38,447 nt of DNA from NCBI GenBank assembly GCA_002343325.1, contig DDSG01000138.1, positions 1 to 38,447 on the forward strand. The letters are read 5' to 3'. This DNA is from Phycisphaerales bacterium UBA2396 (lineage in GTDB: Bacteria > Planctomycetota > Phycisphaerae > Phycisphaerales > UBA1924). Of the stretch, positions 7,922-15,740 are shown piece by piece (within the stretch, counting starts at the first letter, position 1; each line of letters opens with the position of its first letter). The notes under the pieces were generated by a model that was not told where the DNA came from, searched no databases, and saw nothing but the letters and a program-made list of their open reading frames with translations. The translations under genes were made by a program, and so were the position numbers.

Positions 7922-8174
7922 GGGTCATGACGGACCCAACGACGGGGGAGGCACGCACGAAAATCCGTTGCGCCGACTGAACCGACGCTTCCGACGCGTC
8001 GATGACACCGACGATGGACGCTCTCGGATGGTCCGCAGAGCGGATGACATTCCCGGGATGGAGCCCGGGGGGCCGGCACCCGCGTGGGTGAGTTGGGACG
8101 AGACGTCCCGTCCGGCGGGTCGGCCTGGCAACGCAAGGACGCGGGCCGTCTGAGTTTGGTTCACGGAGGATCTC
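7922..8174 (+). other. Flagellin 2 upstream region and leader
   Basis: This 253-base stretch has no convincing gene. A second inverted repeat, TTGGGTC-N6-GACCCAA (7920-7939), directly abuts the terminator tail. GGGACG-AGA-CGTCCC (8095-8109) forms a 6-bp hairpin about 65 bases before the start codon. The 12-mer at 8156-8167 and the ribosome site close the region. I found no clear sigma-28 or sigma-54 consensus, so the promoter remains unplaced. Confidence 0.5.
8156..8172 (+). promoter_or_regulatory. Flagellin 2 ribosome site fused to the shared 12-mer and CsrA motif
   Basis: TTGGTTCACGGA (8156-8167) is identical to the csrA leader element at 5803-5814. It runs directly into the Shine-Dalgarno GGAGGA, so that ACGGAGGA is both an ANGGA motif and the ribosome site, 6-7 bases before ATG 8175. 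Repression by CsrA at this position is expected by analogy with Bacillus hag. Confidence 0.5.
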
Positions 8175-9692
8175 ATGAGTCGCATCAACACGAACGTTCA
8201 GAGCATGATCGCCCAGCGCGTGCTGGGTCAGAACAACCAGAACCTGAGCCAGACGCTCGAACGTCTGGCGACGGGCACCAAGATCAACCGGGGTAAGGAC
8301 GACCCGGCTGGTCTGATCGCCAGCGAGGCGCTCCGCTCGCAGATCCGGTCGACGAACGCGGCGCTTTCCAACGCCGACCGCGCTGACCAGGTCGTGAACA
8401 TCGCCGAGGGCGGTCTGCAGGAGGTCTCGGGTCTGTTGACCGAGCTGCAGGGCCTGGTGACGGCTTCGGCGAGCAGCGCCGGCCTGTCGGACGACGAGAA
8501 GCAGGCGAACCAGCTGCAGGTGGACTCGATCCTCCAGACGATCGACCGCATCGCCGGCGCCACGTCCTTCCAGGGCATCAAGCTGCTCAACGGCAACTTC
8601 GACTTCAATGTGTCGAACGTCGCCAGCGGCGTCTCCGACTACCGGATCAACGCGGCCAAGTTCAGCGGCTCGAGCCTCAACCTCAACGCCGTCATCACCC
8701 AGTCCGCCCAGCAGGCCGGTCTGTACCTCTCCTTCGGCGGCACGGCGCTGAACCTCTCGGGCACCAACGGCTCGTTCACCATCGAGGTGCGCGGCTCGAA
8801 GGGCGCTCGCCAGCTCACCTTCGCCTCGGCGACCGCCGTCTCCACGATCGTCAAGTCCGTCAACACCTTCAAGGACGTGACGGGCGTGACCGCCTCCGCC
8901 GGCGGCACGGGCGTCAAGCTCTACAGCTCGGACTTCGGTTCCAGCGAGTTTGTCACGACCAAGGTGATCAGCACGGGCAACATCTTCGGCTCGAACATCG
9001 GCATCTACGGGATGTCGTCGTCGGACTTCGACGTCGTCCGCACCACGGGCGCCACGACCTTCACCAACGCCAGCAACGGCGTGACGGACTACGGCCAGAA
9101 CATCGGCGCCACGATCAACGGCATCCAGGCCGTCGCCAAGGGCAAGAGCGCCCGCGTCTCCAGCGACTTCCTTGACGTCGAACTGAACTTCACGACCAGC
9201 CGCTCCCAGCAGCTGGGCGCGGTCGGCACGGGCGGCACGACCGCCACGGTGACCGGCGGCGGCGCGTCGTTCCAGCTCGCCGGCAAGGTCGACATCGCCG
9301 GTAAGGTCTCCCTGGGCATCGGCGACGTCGCCACCCGCAAGCTCGGCGGCAGCGTCTCCGGGTTCCTCAGCTCCCTGGCCAGCGGCAACTCCAACGCCCT
9401 GACCGGGAACAACCTGGACTCGGCCCAGAAGATCGTCTCCGAGGCGATCAACCAGGTCAGCTCGCTCCGCGGTCGTCTGGGCGCGTTCCAGAAGAACACG
9501 ATCGGTGCGACGATCCGCAGCCTGAACGTCGCGGTCGAGAACTCCGAGGCCGCTCAGAGCGTCATCCGCGACAGCGACTTCGCCGAGGAGACGGCCCGCC
9601 TCACGCGGTCGCAGATCCTGGTGAGTGCTTCGACCAACGTGCTGGGCCTGGCGAACAACTCGCCTCAGTCGGTCCTGCAGTTGCTCGGCTAA
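8175..9692 (+). CDS. fliC: Flagellin, second copy
   Basis: The 505-residue protein begins MSRINTNVQSMIAQRVLGQN and carries LERLATGTKINRGKDDPAGL (residues 30-50). It ends with a conserved helix including INQVSSLRGRLGAFQKNTIG and a VLQLLG terminus like that of copy 1. The centre, from about 145 to 410, is Gly/Ser/Thr-rich and shares only scattered motifs with copy 1 (for example a 'TIEVRGS.G...L.F' segment). Like copy 1 it would be exported by the flagellar type III apparatus and build the filament. Two flagellins with different surface domains allow spatially or conditionally mixed filaments. It has its own leader, a strong ribosome site and a terminator, so it is a separate transcription unit. 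Confidence 0.95.
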   Translation: MSRINTNVQSMIAQRVLGQNNQNLSQTLERLATGTKINRGKDDPAGLIASEALRSQIRSTNAALSNADRADQVVNIAEGGLQEVSGLLTELQGLVTASASSAGLSDDEKQANQLQVDSILQTIDRIAGATSFQGIKLLNGNFDFNVSNVASGVSDYRINAAKFSGSSLNLNAVITQSAQQAGLYLSFGGTALNLSGTNGSFTIEVRGSKGARQLTFASATAVSTIVKSVNTFKDVTGVTASAGGTGVKLYSSDFGSSEFVTTKVISTGNIFGSNIGIYGMSSSDFDVVRTTGATTFTNASNGVTDYGQNIGATINGIQAVAKGKSARVSSDFLDVELNFTTSRSQQLGAVGTGGTTATVTGGGASFQLAGKVDIAGKVSLGIGDVATRKLGGSVSGFLSSLASGNSNALTGNNLDSAQKIVSEAINQVSSLRGRLGAFQKNTIGATIRSLNVAVENSEAAQSVIRDSDFAEETARLTRSQILVSASTNVLGLANNSPQSVLQLLG

Positions 9693-9720
9693 GCCTCTGA
9701 TTCGTTGAGATTCTCCGGAG

Positions 9721-9753
9721 CCCCGGACCGAAAGGTCCGGGGTTCTTCTTTTT
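9721..9753 (+). terminator. Rho-independent terminator after flagellin 2
   Basis: CCCCGGACC, a stable GAAA tetraloop and GGTCCGGGG give a 9-bp stem followed by TTCTTCTTTTT. It lies 28 bases after the stop codon and ends the flagellar block. Confidence 0.92.
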
Positions 9754-9833
9754 CAGGCCGGCCATCCGACGCGGGGTGAATGCCTCATTCCTGCGGTCCT
9801 GACAGCCTCTCATCAATGGTGCGCATCGGCTCT

Positions 9834-9841
9834 GCCGATTA
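9834..9841 (+). promoter_or_regulatory. Possible sigma-28-like -10 element
   Basis: GCCGATTA differs in one base from the flagellar sigma-28 -10 consensus GCCGATAA and lies 38 bases before the GTG start of the PAS protein. The -35 half (TAAA) is not clear; only TCAA is present, at a slightly long spacing. This is a weak hint that the PAS protein belongs to the flagellar regulon. Confidence 0.25.
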
Positions 9842-9879
9842 TTTCCAGGTCCGGCACACACTGCCCCAAGGACCCTGAC

Positions 9880-11796
9880 GTGCAACCACTGAGCGACCTG
9901 CTTGTCCATGCCTGCGAGTCGTCGCCGCCAACCACCAAGGAGGCTGCGCACGACGCTCACACACCGGCCACCGGCTCGCGTCTCGCGGGGCGGGCATTGG
10001 TTCTGTCGACGTGTGCGGGTGTGGCAGCGGGTTGTCTGGGCCTCGCCGGGGCCGCCGCGGCCGGGTGGATCTCGATGGGCTCCGCGGCATTCGGGGTTGG
10101 AGCGGCCGTCATCGGCTCGGTGTTGTCGACAAGTTTGCTCGTTCGTGCGGTGGCCAGGCCGATCGAACAGATCGCCGGCGAGGCGGCCCAGCGGATCGCC
10201 GCTCGCACCGGCCACGCGCCGAGCGCCAAGGCATCGCCGATCGATCGGCTGCGGACGGCGATCGACTCGCTGGACGCTCTGACCCGTCGGGCCGAGGAGG
10301 CCGGCCTGCTGGCCCTTCTCGCGGAACGGACCAGGCACGCGGTGCTGGTCTTCGACAGCGACGACCGGATCGAGTGGGTCAATGACGGGTTTGTGCGGCT
10401 GACGGGTTGTACACGCGAGCAAGTGGTGAGTGTGAAGGCCTCAGAGGCCTTGCGCAGCCCGCATTCGAATCCCGACACCGTGGAACTGATGGCGGACCGG
10501 ATTCGGCATGGGCGGGGCTTTGTCGTGGAGATCCTCCACGAGCGACGCAACGGCGAACGCTACTGGGCGAGCATCGAGGCGACGCCGGTGCGTGACGAAT
10601 CCGGTCGTGCACGGCGGTACGTCGCGCTCATGATGGACGTGACCGAAGCGCACGAGAAAGCTGAAGCCCTGGAGGGCAGTTGGCGGCGGCTGCAGATGTC
10701 GCTCGACGCTGCCCCGGTCGCGGTGGCGGTCTGTGACGCCGAGGGCCGGCCGACCATGGCGAACCGGGAGGCCGAGCGGCTGTTGGGGATTCGCGGCCGG
10801 TCGCTGAGCCCCTGGATGATGCTGGCGACCCCGGAAGATCGCGCCAATTTGGCTCGAATCTGGGCGGAGACGGCCCGCACGCGGACCACATCCGAGGCCA
10901 CGTTCCGCGCGTTCTCGGCGGCCGGGGAGCCGATCTTTGTGTGCGTTCGCATCACGCCTCTGGAACACGGCGACGCGACCGAGTATGTCTGCGCCTTTGA
11001 AGACGCCACGACCCGCCGGATCGCGCAGGACGGGCTGCTGCACCTCTCGACGAACATCGGGCGCCTGAAGCAGCAGGTCCGCGAGCAGTCGTCCGCCATC
11101 GGGCACGTCGAAGCGTTGGCCAAGGAGGCAAGGGCGGCGAGCGCCGATCTGCTGGCGAGCCTCGGTCGCGAACTCAACGCGCCGCTCGTGGTGATCATGG
11201 GCTACGCCGACCTTCTCGCCGATCAATCCGCCACCGCCGCCGAGCGCATCGAGTACGCCGAGTTGCTCCGGCGTGGCGGCACGCGCATGCGCCGCGTCAT
11301 CGAGTCGCTGATGGAACTCGCCGGGCTTCAGCGCACCACAGTGCCCCGAAAGCGTGTCGCGTGCAACGTGCGCGAGACGATCGAGGAAGCCGCCGCGATG
11401 ATCGCCGACCGGCTCGGACGGCCCATGCTGTCCGTCGAATCCTCCATCCACGACGATGTCTCCGCGACCATCTGCACGGATCCCTCGCGGCTCGGGCAGC
11501 TCCTGATCCACATGGCCGTGGCCGCCGCGAGGTGCCACACCGGCCGGAACATCAAGCTCGTCGCCGCTCGCGATGGGGAGCACGCCGTCCGATTCGAGAT
11601 CCGCCTGTGCGACGCCAAGCCCAAGGACGCGATCGACGAGCCCGAGACCATCGCCGCGATCGAGCTCGCACTGGCGGGTAAGCTCGCCGACTCGCTCGAC
11701 GGGGTTCTTGACAGCGGCGGGGCGGACCCCAACCTCGTGCTCGCCCTCACCATTCCAATCGCGGCGGCATCGCCGAACCCGATGCCCGCAGCCTGA
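9880..11796 (+). CDS. Membrane two-PAS protein with a degenerate histidine-kinase core
   Basis: The 638-residue protein has two membrane helices (about 38-62 and 66-89), a short HAMP-like linker (90-140), PAS1 (about 145-260, with VFDSDDRIEWVNDGFVRLTG) and PAS2 (about 270-380). A HisKA-like helical hairpin (413-483) and a HATPase-like remnant (493-628) follow. Residues 424-446 align without gaps to the H-box 'FLANMSHELRTPLNAILGYAELL', but the phosphoacceptor His is Arg430 (SLGRELNAPL). At the N-box, His544 and Ala548 replace the conserved Asn pair, and DxGxG and GLGL motifs are missing. I therefore infer a pseudokinase, able perhaps to dimerise and sense but not to phosphorylate. A GTG start with AAGGA upstream is used. 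It follows the flagellins and may act in motility control; that is inference. Confidence 0.75.
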   Translation: MQPLSDLLVHACESSPPTTKEAAHDAHTPATGSRLAGRALVLSTCAGVAAGCLGLAGAAAAGWISMGSAAFGVGAAVIGSVLSTSLLVRAVARPIEQIAGEAAQRIAARTGHAPSAKASPIDRLRTAIDSLDALTRRAEEAGLLALLAERTRHAVLVFDSDDRIEWVNDGFVRLTGCTREQVVSVKASEALRSPHSNPDTVELMADRIRHGRGFVVEILHERRNGERYWASIEATPVRDESGRARRYVALMMDVTEAHEKAEALEGSWRRLQMSLDAAPVAVAVCDAEGRPTMANREAERLLGIRGRSLSPWMMLATPEDRANLARIWAETARTRTTSEATFRAFSAAGEPIFVCVRITPLEHGDATEYVCAFEDATTRRIAQDGLLHLSTNIGRLKQQVREQSSAIGHVEALAKEARAASADLLASLGRELNAPLVVIMGYADLLADQSATAAERIEYAELLRRGGTRMRRVIESLMELAGLQRTTVPRKRVACNVRETIEEAAAMIADRLGRPMLSVESSIHDDVSATICTDPSRLGQLLIHMAVAAARCHTGRNIKLVAARDGEHAVRFEIRLCDAKPKDAIDEPETIAAIELALAGKLADSLDGVLDSGGADPNLVLALTIPIAAASPNPMPAA

Positions 11797-11811
11797 GCCC
11801 GTGCCCCGGAC

Positions 11812-13617
11812 TCAGGGCGTGCCGCTCGGCTTGGTATCGGCGGGCTTGGTTTCCGCGGGTTTGGTTTCCGCGGGCTTGGCCTGCTCCGCGGGCTTCGTCA
11901 GGTTCCGCAGCCGACCGAAGTATGCCTTGACCGTGCCCCGCAACTCCGGGGGCACTTCGCCGTTGGACAACGCCTCGGCCGCGGCCTTCGACGACGCCTC
12001 GACCGCCTCGGCGAACTCAAGGCGAGACTCGCCCACCACCACCTCGCCCTTGACGTACTGACGCCCGATCACAGGTCCGCGCCCGGTCTGGGTCTTGATC
12101 TTCTCCTGCGTCTGTGCGAAGTCCGTCGGCGACGAGCCGCGGCGTGCGCCGAAGGCCCGGCCTGCGCTGCCCCCGTTGCCCGAACCCAATCGGTTGCTGT
12201 CGCCTTCGGACCATTCGCCCTGCTGTTCGCCCCACCCGGCCTCGCTGCCGTTGCCCTCGCACATCCCGGCGCCCATCGCCGCCATCTGACCACGGCACTC
12301 GGACAATGCGGCATCCAGTGCCGCCATCTCCGCCTGCGACAGCTCCGCGTCGCTCAACTGATCGCCCATCTCGGCCATCGCCTCCGACGCGCCCTCCATG
12401 TCGCCGGAGCTCATGCACTCCCCGGCCTGGTTCATGGACTTGGACATGCGGGACGCCTGTTGGGCCGCCTTCGCCTTGGCCGCCAACTGCTTGGCGAGCT
12501 GTTCACGCTGCTCGGGCGAGAGGTTCTTGAGGGCCTCGGCCGCCGCCTTGGCAAGGTCCGGGTTCGCCGCCAACTGCTTGGCGAGCTCGGCGGCCTGCTT
12601 GGGGTCCGCCCCGGCCTGTTCCAACGCCTTGGCCAGTTCCTTGTTCGCGTCCCCCGCCTTGTTGAGCTGATCCGCGAGGTTCTTGAGCGCTTCGGCCAGC
12701 TTCTTTTTGTCGGCCTCGCTCAGCGAGTTGTCGCCCAGCTTGGCCTTCAGCTCGCTCAGCGCCTTGTTCGCCGCGGAAAAATCGCCCTTGGACATCGCCC
12801 GGAAAGTCTGATCGAGCGGGCTCGAACCCGGAAGCCTGAGATTCGCCATCAGGTCCTTCTTCGCGTCGAGGTTCATGCCCTTCTCGCCCTGCGCGACCGC
12901 TTCGAGCCGCTCCGCGAGATCCGTCAGCCGCTTCATCTCAGCCGCCCGGATCTGTTCGGGCTTTGCGATCTCGCCGGCCTTGGGCTCCTCGGGCTTGCTG
13001 GGCTCCGCGAGGTTCTGCGCCAGTTCGGGCGACACCTTCGCCACGAGCTTCTGCAGTTCCTCGCGGTTATCCTTCACTTCCTGCTTGACCGCGATCAGTT
13101 CCTGCTGGCGGGCCTTCTCTTCTTCCTTCGAGGCCTTGGACCCCAGCAGATCGAGCCCTGGCATCAGCCACGCGAGCAAAAGCCCGACCGCCGCCACCAC
13201 GGGCCAGTGCCACCCGCGGGGCGCCTCGATGGGAATCGCCCTGCGCACGTCGACGCCCGCCGCACGTGCCTTGGCCTCGTCGACAACGAGTTTGGACCAC
13301 GCGTCACGGGGTTCGCCGAGAGACAGGGCTGTCGACAGTGACTCACGCAGCCCCGCGGCCTCGTCGAGCGCCCGGGCCGACGCCGACGCGCGCGGGCGTG
13401 TCGCGATCGACCACGCAAAGGCCCCCACCGCCGCGACGCCCGCCGCCGCCAGCGCGACCCGATCCCACTGCACCGAGAGCGAGAACGCCTGCTGGGCGAT
13501 CCGCAGCACCGCCAAGACGATCAGCGCGGCCGTCCCCGCGACGATCAACGCCCACAACAGGCGATTGATCCACAAACGCCGCCCGGCCGCCGACACCGCT
13601 CGCATGATCTCGCCCAT
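11812..13617 (-). CDS. Ala/Lys-rich membrane protein of unknown function
   Basis: I do not recognise a named family. The 601-residue protein has three likely membrane helices (about 20-40, 54-72 and 137-153), so a large C-terminal part is outside the membrane. Residues 160-400 are highly charged and helical, with heptad-like runs of Ala, Lys, Glu and Leu suggesting long coiled coils. Residues 395-460 are Met/Ser/Glu-rich and 455-500 Gly/Ser-rich. Residues 505-575 look folded (TGRGPVIGRQYVKGEVVVGE) and may be the conserved functional part. The last 25 residues are KPAET repeats. AAGGAG precedes the ATG. It converges with the PAS gene, with 15 bases between stops, and is divergent from the MFS gene. 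Confidence 0.75.
   Translation of the reverse strand: MGEIMRAVSAAGRRLWINRLLWALIVAGTAALIVLAVLRIAQQAFSLSVQWDRVALAAAGVAAVGAFAWSIATRPRASASARALDEAAGLRESLSTALSLGEPRDAWSKLVVDEAKARAAGVDVRRAIPIEAPRGWHWPVVAAVGLLLAWLMPGLDLLGSKASKEEEKARQQELIAVKQEVKDNREELQKLVAKVSPELAQNLAEPSKPEEPKAGEIAKPEQIRAAEMKRLTDLAERLEAVAQGEKGMNLDAKKDLMANLRLPGSSPLDQTFRAMSKGDFSAANKALSELKAKLGDNSLSEADKKKLAEALKNLADQLNKAGDANKELAKALEQAGADPKQAAELAKQLAANPDLAKAAAEALKNLSPEQREQLAKQLAAKAKAAQQASRMSKSMNQAGECMSSGDMEGASEAMAEMGDQLSDAELSQAEMAALDAALSECRGQMAAMGAGMCEGNGSEAGWGEQQGEWSEGDSNRLGSGNGGSAGRAFGARRGSSPTDFAQTQEKIKTQTGRGPVIGRQYVKGEVVVGESRLEFAEAVEASSKAAAEALSNGEVPPELRGTVKAYFGRLRNLTKPAEQAKPAETKPAETKPADTKPSGTP
11827..11890. repeat. 18-bp tandem repeats encoding KPAET units
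   Basis: About three and a half imperfect copies of an 18-bp unit such as GGCTTGGTTTCCGCGG encode the Lys-Pro-Ala-Glu/Asp-Thr tail of the overlapping minus-strand protein. Such coding repeats change copy number easily, so length variation between strains is expected. Confidence 0.7.
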
Positions 13618-13784
13618 CGCCGGCTCCTTCCGCGTTCCCAGCCCTCAATAGATCGCCCCAAAGTCTACTCGGGTTCGCGCCCACCCTGTTTTATGGTTGA
13701 TCGGCCTTCCGGATGCACCGGGCGGCTGTTCCGCGAGCCCGCCGATCGATCCCGAACAGAGCTCGACCATCCGCCCCCAATGCG

Positions 13785-13790
13785 TACGCT
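13785..13790 (+). promoter_or_regulatory. Leaderless-type -10 element for the MFS gene
   Basis: TACGCT lies 8 bases before GTG 13799, which has no Shine-Dalgarno sequence. Transcription would begin at or next to the start codon. It supports GTG 13799 over ATG 13823 as the initiator. Confidence 0.45.
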
Positions 13791-13798
13791 TGGATTCC

Positions 13799-15142
13799 GT
13801 GCTGCCCAGCGTCGTCCACTCCATGCCGTACCTCTCCCGTCGCCCGTACGCGCTCGAGTGGACCGCCACCGTCCTGCTGACCTTTGCGATCTCGTTCCTG
13901 GAGGGGGGCACGATCAGCGTGTTCCTGAAGCAGGCGTTCGCGGGGCAGACCGACCCGTGGAAGCACAACCTCGCCGTGGCGCTCGCGGGGTCTGCGGGGG
14001 AGCTGGCGAACATCATCAGCTTCTTCTGGATCACCGCGAGCCAGGGGCGGCCCAAGGTCCGGTTCCTTTCGCTGCTCCAGACCGGCCTGCTGCTGTGCAT
14101 CGCGGGGGTCGCGGTGGTTCCCATCTCGCCGGGCGGGCTCTGGGCGGCGGTCGCTCTGGTCATCCTCGCACGGATCTTCTGGTCGGGCATCGTCACCCTC
14201 CGCACCAATCTCTGGCGCGCCAACTACCCACGCGAGTATCGCGCCCGCATCGTCGGGCATTTCTCGATGGCGCAGCAGCTCACCGTCGGCGTGCTGGGCT
14301 TTGCATTCGGCGCGATGATGGACATGCACTCCGACGCCTTCCGCGCCTACACGCCCTGCGTCGCGCTCATCGGGCTCGCCGGGGTTCTCGTATACGGGAA
14401 AATCCGCTTCCGGGGTGAGCGGGAGCAGCTCAGGACCGAACGAGAATCCGGCATCAAGGGCGTGATGAGGCCCTGGGGCGGGCTTGTCTCCTCGTGGCGC
14501 GTGATGCGCGCCGACCGCCGCTTCGCGCAGTTCATGGTCTTCATGTTCCTTCTGGGCCTGGGCAACCTCATGGTCGTGCCGTTGCTCGCGATCTCGCTGG
14601 CGCGACGATTCGGGCTCGAGGAGGGCGCGTTCACCGCCTCTGTGCTCATCACCTCGACCCTGCCCAACGTGCTGATGCCCCTTGCCGTCCCGGTCTGGGC
14701 CGGGCTCCTCGACCGCTCCCACGTTGTTCGCTTCCGCGCCGTGCACGGCTGGTTCTTCGTCGCCGCCCAGGCGATGTTCATGCTGGGCATGGCGGTGCAG
14801 GCGATGCCGCTGATGTACGCGGGCGCGGTGCTCTGGGGCGTCGCGCTGGGCGGGGGCGCGCTCGCATGGAATCTCGGGCACACCGACTTTGCCCCGCCCG
14901 CCCAGAACGCCCACTACATGGCGACCCACGTCACGCTCAACGGCCTGCGCGGGCTGCTCGCACCCTTCCTCTCCGCCGGGCTCTACACGCTCGCGACGCA
15001 GCTTCTGGGCCCCTCGGGCGTGATGGATCCCGCGGCAGCCGTGCTCGCCGTTTCGGTGGTCCTCTCCGGCCTCGGGGCTGCGGGCTTTGTCTGGCTCCGC
15101 TTCTCCATGGGGGCGGCGGCCGGTCGACTCCAGCGCTCATAA
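13799..15142 (+). CDS. Major facilitator superfamily transporter
   Basis: The 447-residue protein has about ten to twelve hydrophobic segments in two halves separated by a charged loop around residues 205-245 (RGEREQLRTERESGIKG). This is the usual MFS plan. After helix 4 it shows LRTNLWRANYPREYRARIVG, resembling the conserved Arg/Gly-rich cytoplasmic loop of the superfamily, and the second half opens with DRRFAQFMVFMFLLGLGN. It should move a small solute across the inner membrane; the substrate cannot be told from sequence. Start GTG 13799 is chosen for the upstream -10 box; ATG 13823 (MPYLSRRPYALEW) is a reasonable alternative, eight residues shorter. No partner gene lies in the same direction. 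Confidence 0.8.
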   Translation: MLPSVVHSMPYLSRRPYALEWTATVLLTFAISFLEGGTISVFLKQAFAGQTDPWKHNLAVALAGSAGELANIISFFWITASQGRPKVRFLSLLQTGLLLCIAGVAVVPISPGGLWAAVALVILARIFWSGIVTLRTNLWRANYPREYRARIVGHFSMAQQLTVGVLGFAFGAMMDMHSDAFRAYTPCVALIGLAGVLVYGKIRFRGEREQLRTERESGIKGVMRPWGGLVSSWRVMRADRRFAQFMVFMFLLGLGNLMVVPLLAISLARRFGLEEGAFTASVLITSTLPNVLMPLAVPVWAGLLDRSHVVRFRAVHGWFFVAAQAMFMLGMAVQAMPLMYAGAVLWGVALGGGALAWNLGHTDFAPPAQNAHYMATHVTLNGLRGLLAPFLSAGLYTLATQLLGPSGVMDPAAAVLAVSVVLSGLGAAGFVWLRFSMGAAAGRLQRS

Positions 15143-15181
15143 ACGAAAGACGGGCGCGGACACTTCTTGTGCCCGCGCCCG
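15141..15181 (-). terminator. Rho-independent terminator of the small heat-shock gene
   Basis: CGGGCGCGG and CCGCGCCCG (15151-15159 and 15173-15181) form the lower stem, extended by three more pairs after one mismatch, with a TTCTT loop. Read on the minus strand it is followed by TCTTTCGTTT. That orientation fits the hsp20 gene, which ends at 15222. Its T-rich tail abuts the MFS stop codon on the other strand. Confidence 0.8.
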
Positions 15182-15221
15182 CTGATCGCTCGGACGCTCG
15201 GTGGCCTGCAGGCCACTCGGC

Positions 15222-15674
15222 TCAGTTGATCGAAACCTTGCGCGGCATCGTCTTGGGGCTGCGCGGCAGACGCAGGGTCAGCACGCCATCTCGGAACTCG
15301 GCATGCACCGCGTCTTCCTGCACCTCAAAGGGCAGTGCGACGCGTCGGGCGAGGGTTCCCGTCCGCCGCTCGCGACGGTAGAACTTCTCGTTCTTCTGCT
15401 CGGATTCCTCGGTTCGCGTGGCCGAGATCGACAGCACGCCGTCCTGAACCTCCACGCTGATGTCCTCCTTGCGGAAGCCCGGAAGGTTTCCGCGGACGAC
15501 AAGCTCCTTCTCGTTCTCGGAGACGTCCAGCGGCAGGATGTCCACCGACGGCTCTCCATCCTCGCGGCCCGGATGGAAGAACGCATCCGCGAACGCGTCC
15601 TCGAACAGCCTCGTCAGCGGGCTCACGGCGCCGCGAGATGAGACTTGGGGGGCGACTCGGGTCATGCAGTTCAT
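15222..15674 (-). CDS. Small heat-shock protein, Hsp20 family
   Basis: The 150-residue protein has a short N-terminal arm (1-45), an alpha-crystallin domain (about 48-138) and a short C-terminal tail. Visible family marks are PSVDILPLDVSENEKELVV, LPGFRKEDISVEVQDGVLSI and the closing AEFRDGVLTLRLPR, which fits the A-x-x-x-G-V-L motif. The tail ends MPRKVSIN; its V-S-I may serve as the I-x-I-like anchor. Hsp20 proteins form oligomers that hold unfolding proteins without ATP. The start at 15674 has AAGGAGGA 5 bases upstream; the longer open frame to 15752 would run through the promoter. A sigma-54 promoter consensus lies 50 bases upstream of the start, unusual for a heat-shock gene. Confidence 0.93.
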   Translation of the reverse strand: MNCMTRVAPQVSSRGAVSPLTRLFEDAFADAFFHPGREDGEPSVDILPLDVSENEKELVVRGNLPGFRKEDISVEVQDGVLSISATRTEESEQKNEKFYRRERRTGTLARRVALPFEVQEDAVHAEFRDGVLTLRLPRSPKTMPRKVSIN

Positions 15675-15723
15675 AGATCCTCCTTCTTCAATGACGGGCG
15701 TTCGGGCCCGGCAGTCCTTACTT

Positions 15724-15740
15724 GGCAATCGCCGTGCCAA
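15724..15740 (-). promoter_or_regulatory. Sigma-54 (RpoN) -24/-12 promoter for hsp20
   Basis: On the minus strand, TTGGCACGGCGATTGCC matches the sigma-54 consensus YTGGCACG-N4-TTGCW at every fixed base except the last weak position. The GG and GC pairs have the required spacing. Transcription would begin near 15713, giving a leader of about 40 bases. The same bases also form an inverted repeat (TTGGCA-N7-TGCCAA), so an operator is an alternative. It does not match CIRCE. Confidence 0.6.

Noticed and set aside
7922..8174. Sigma-54 or sigma-28 promoter before flagellin 2
   Set aside because: GGCACG and TTGC both occur, but at the wrong spacing (18 instead of 10 bases between GG and GC). No TAAA-N15-GCCGATAA was found.
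12460..13341. Plus-strand frame opposite the Ala/Lys-rich membrane protein
   Set aside because: It mirrors the repetitive helical codons of the minus-strand gene. The minus-strand gene has a ribosome site, membrane helices and a proper start; the plus frame has none.
15724..15740. CIRCE (HrcA) element before hsp20
   Set aside because: CIRCE is TTAGCACTC-N9-GAGTGCTAA. Here arms are only six bases (TTGGCA/TGCCAA) with a seven-base gap, while sigma-54 spacing fits exactly.
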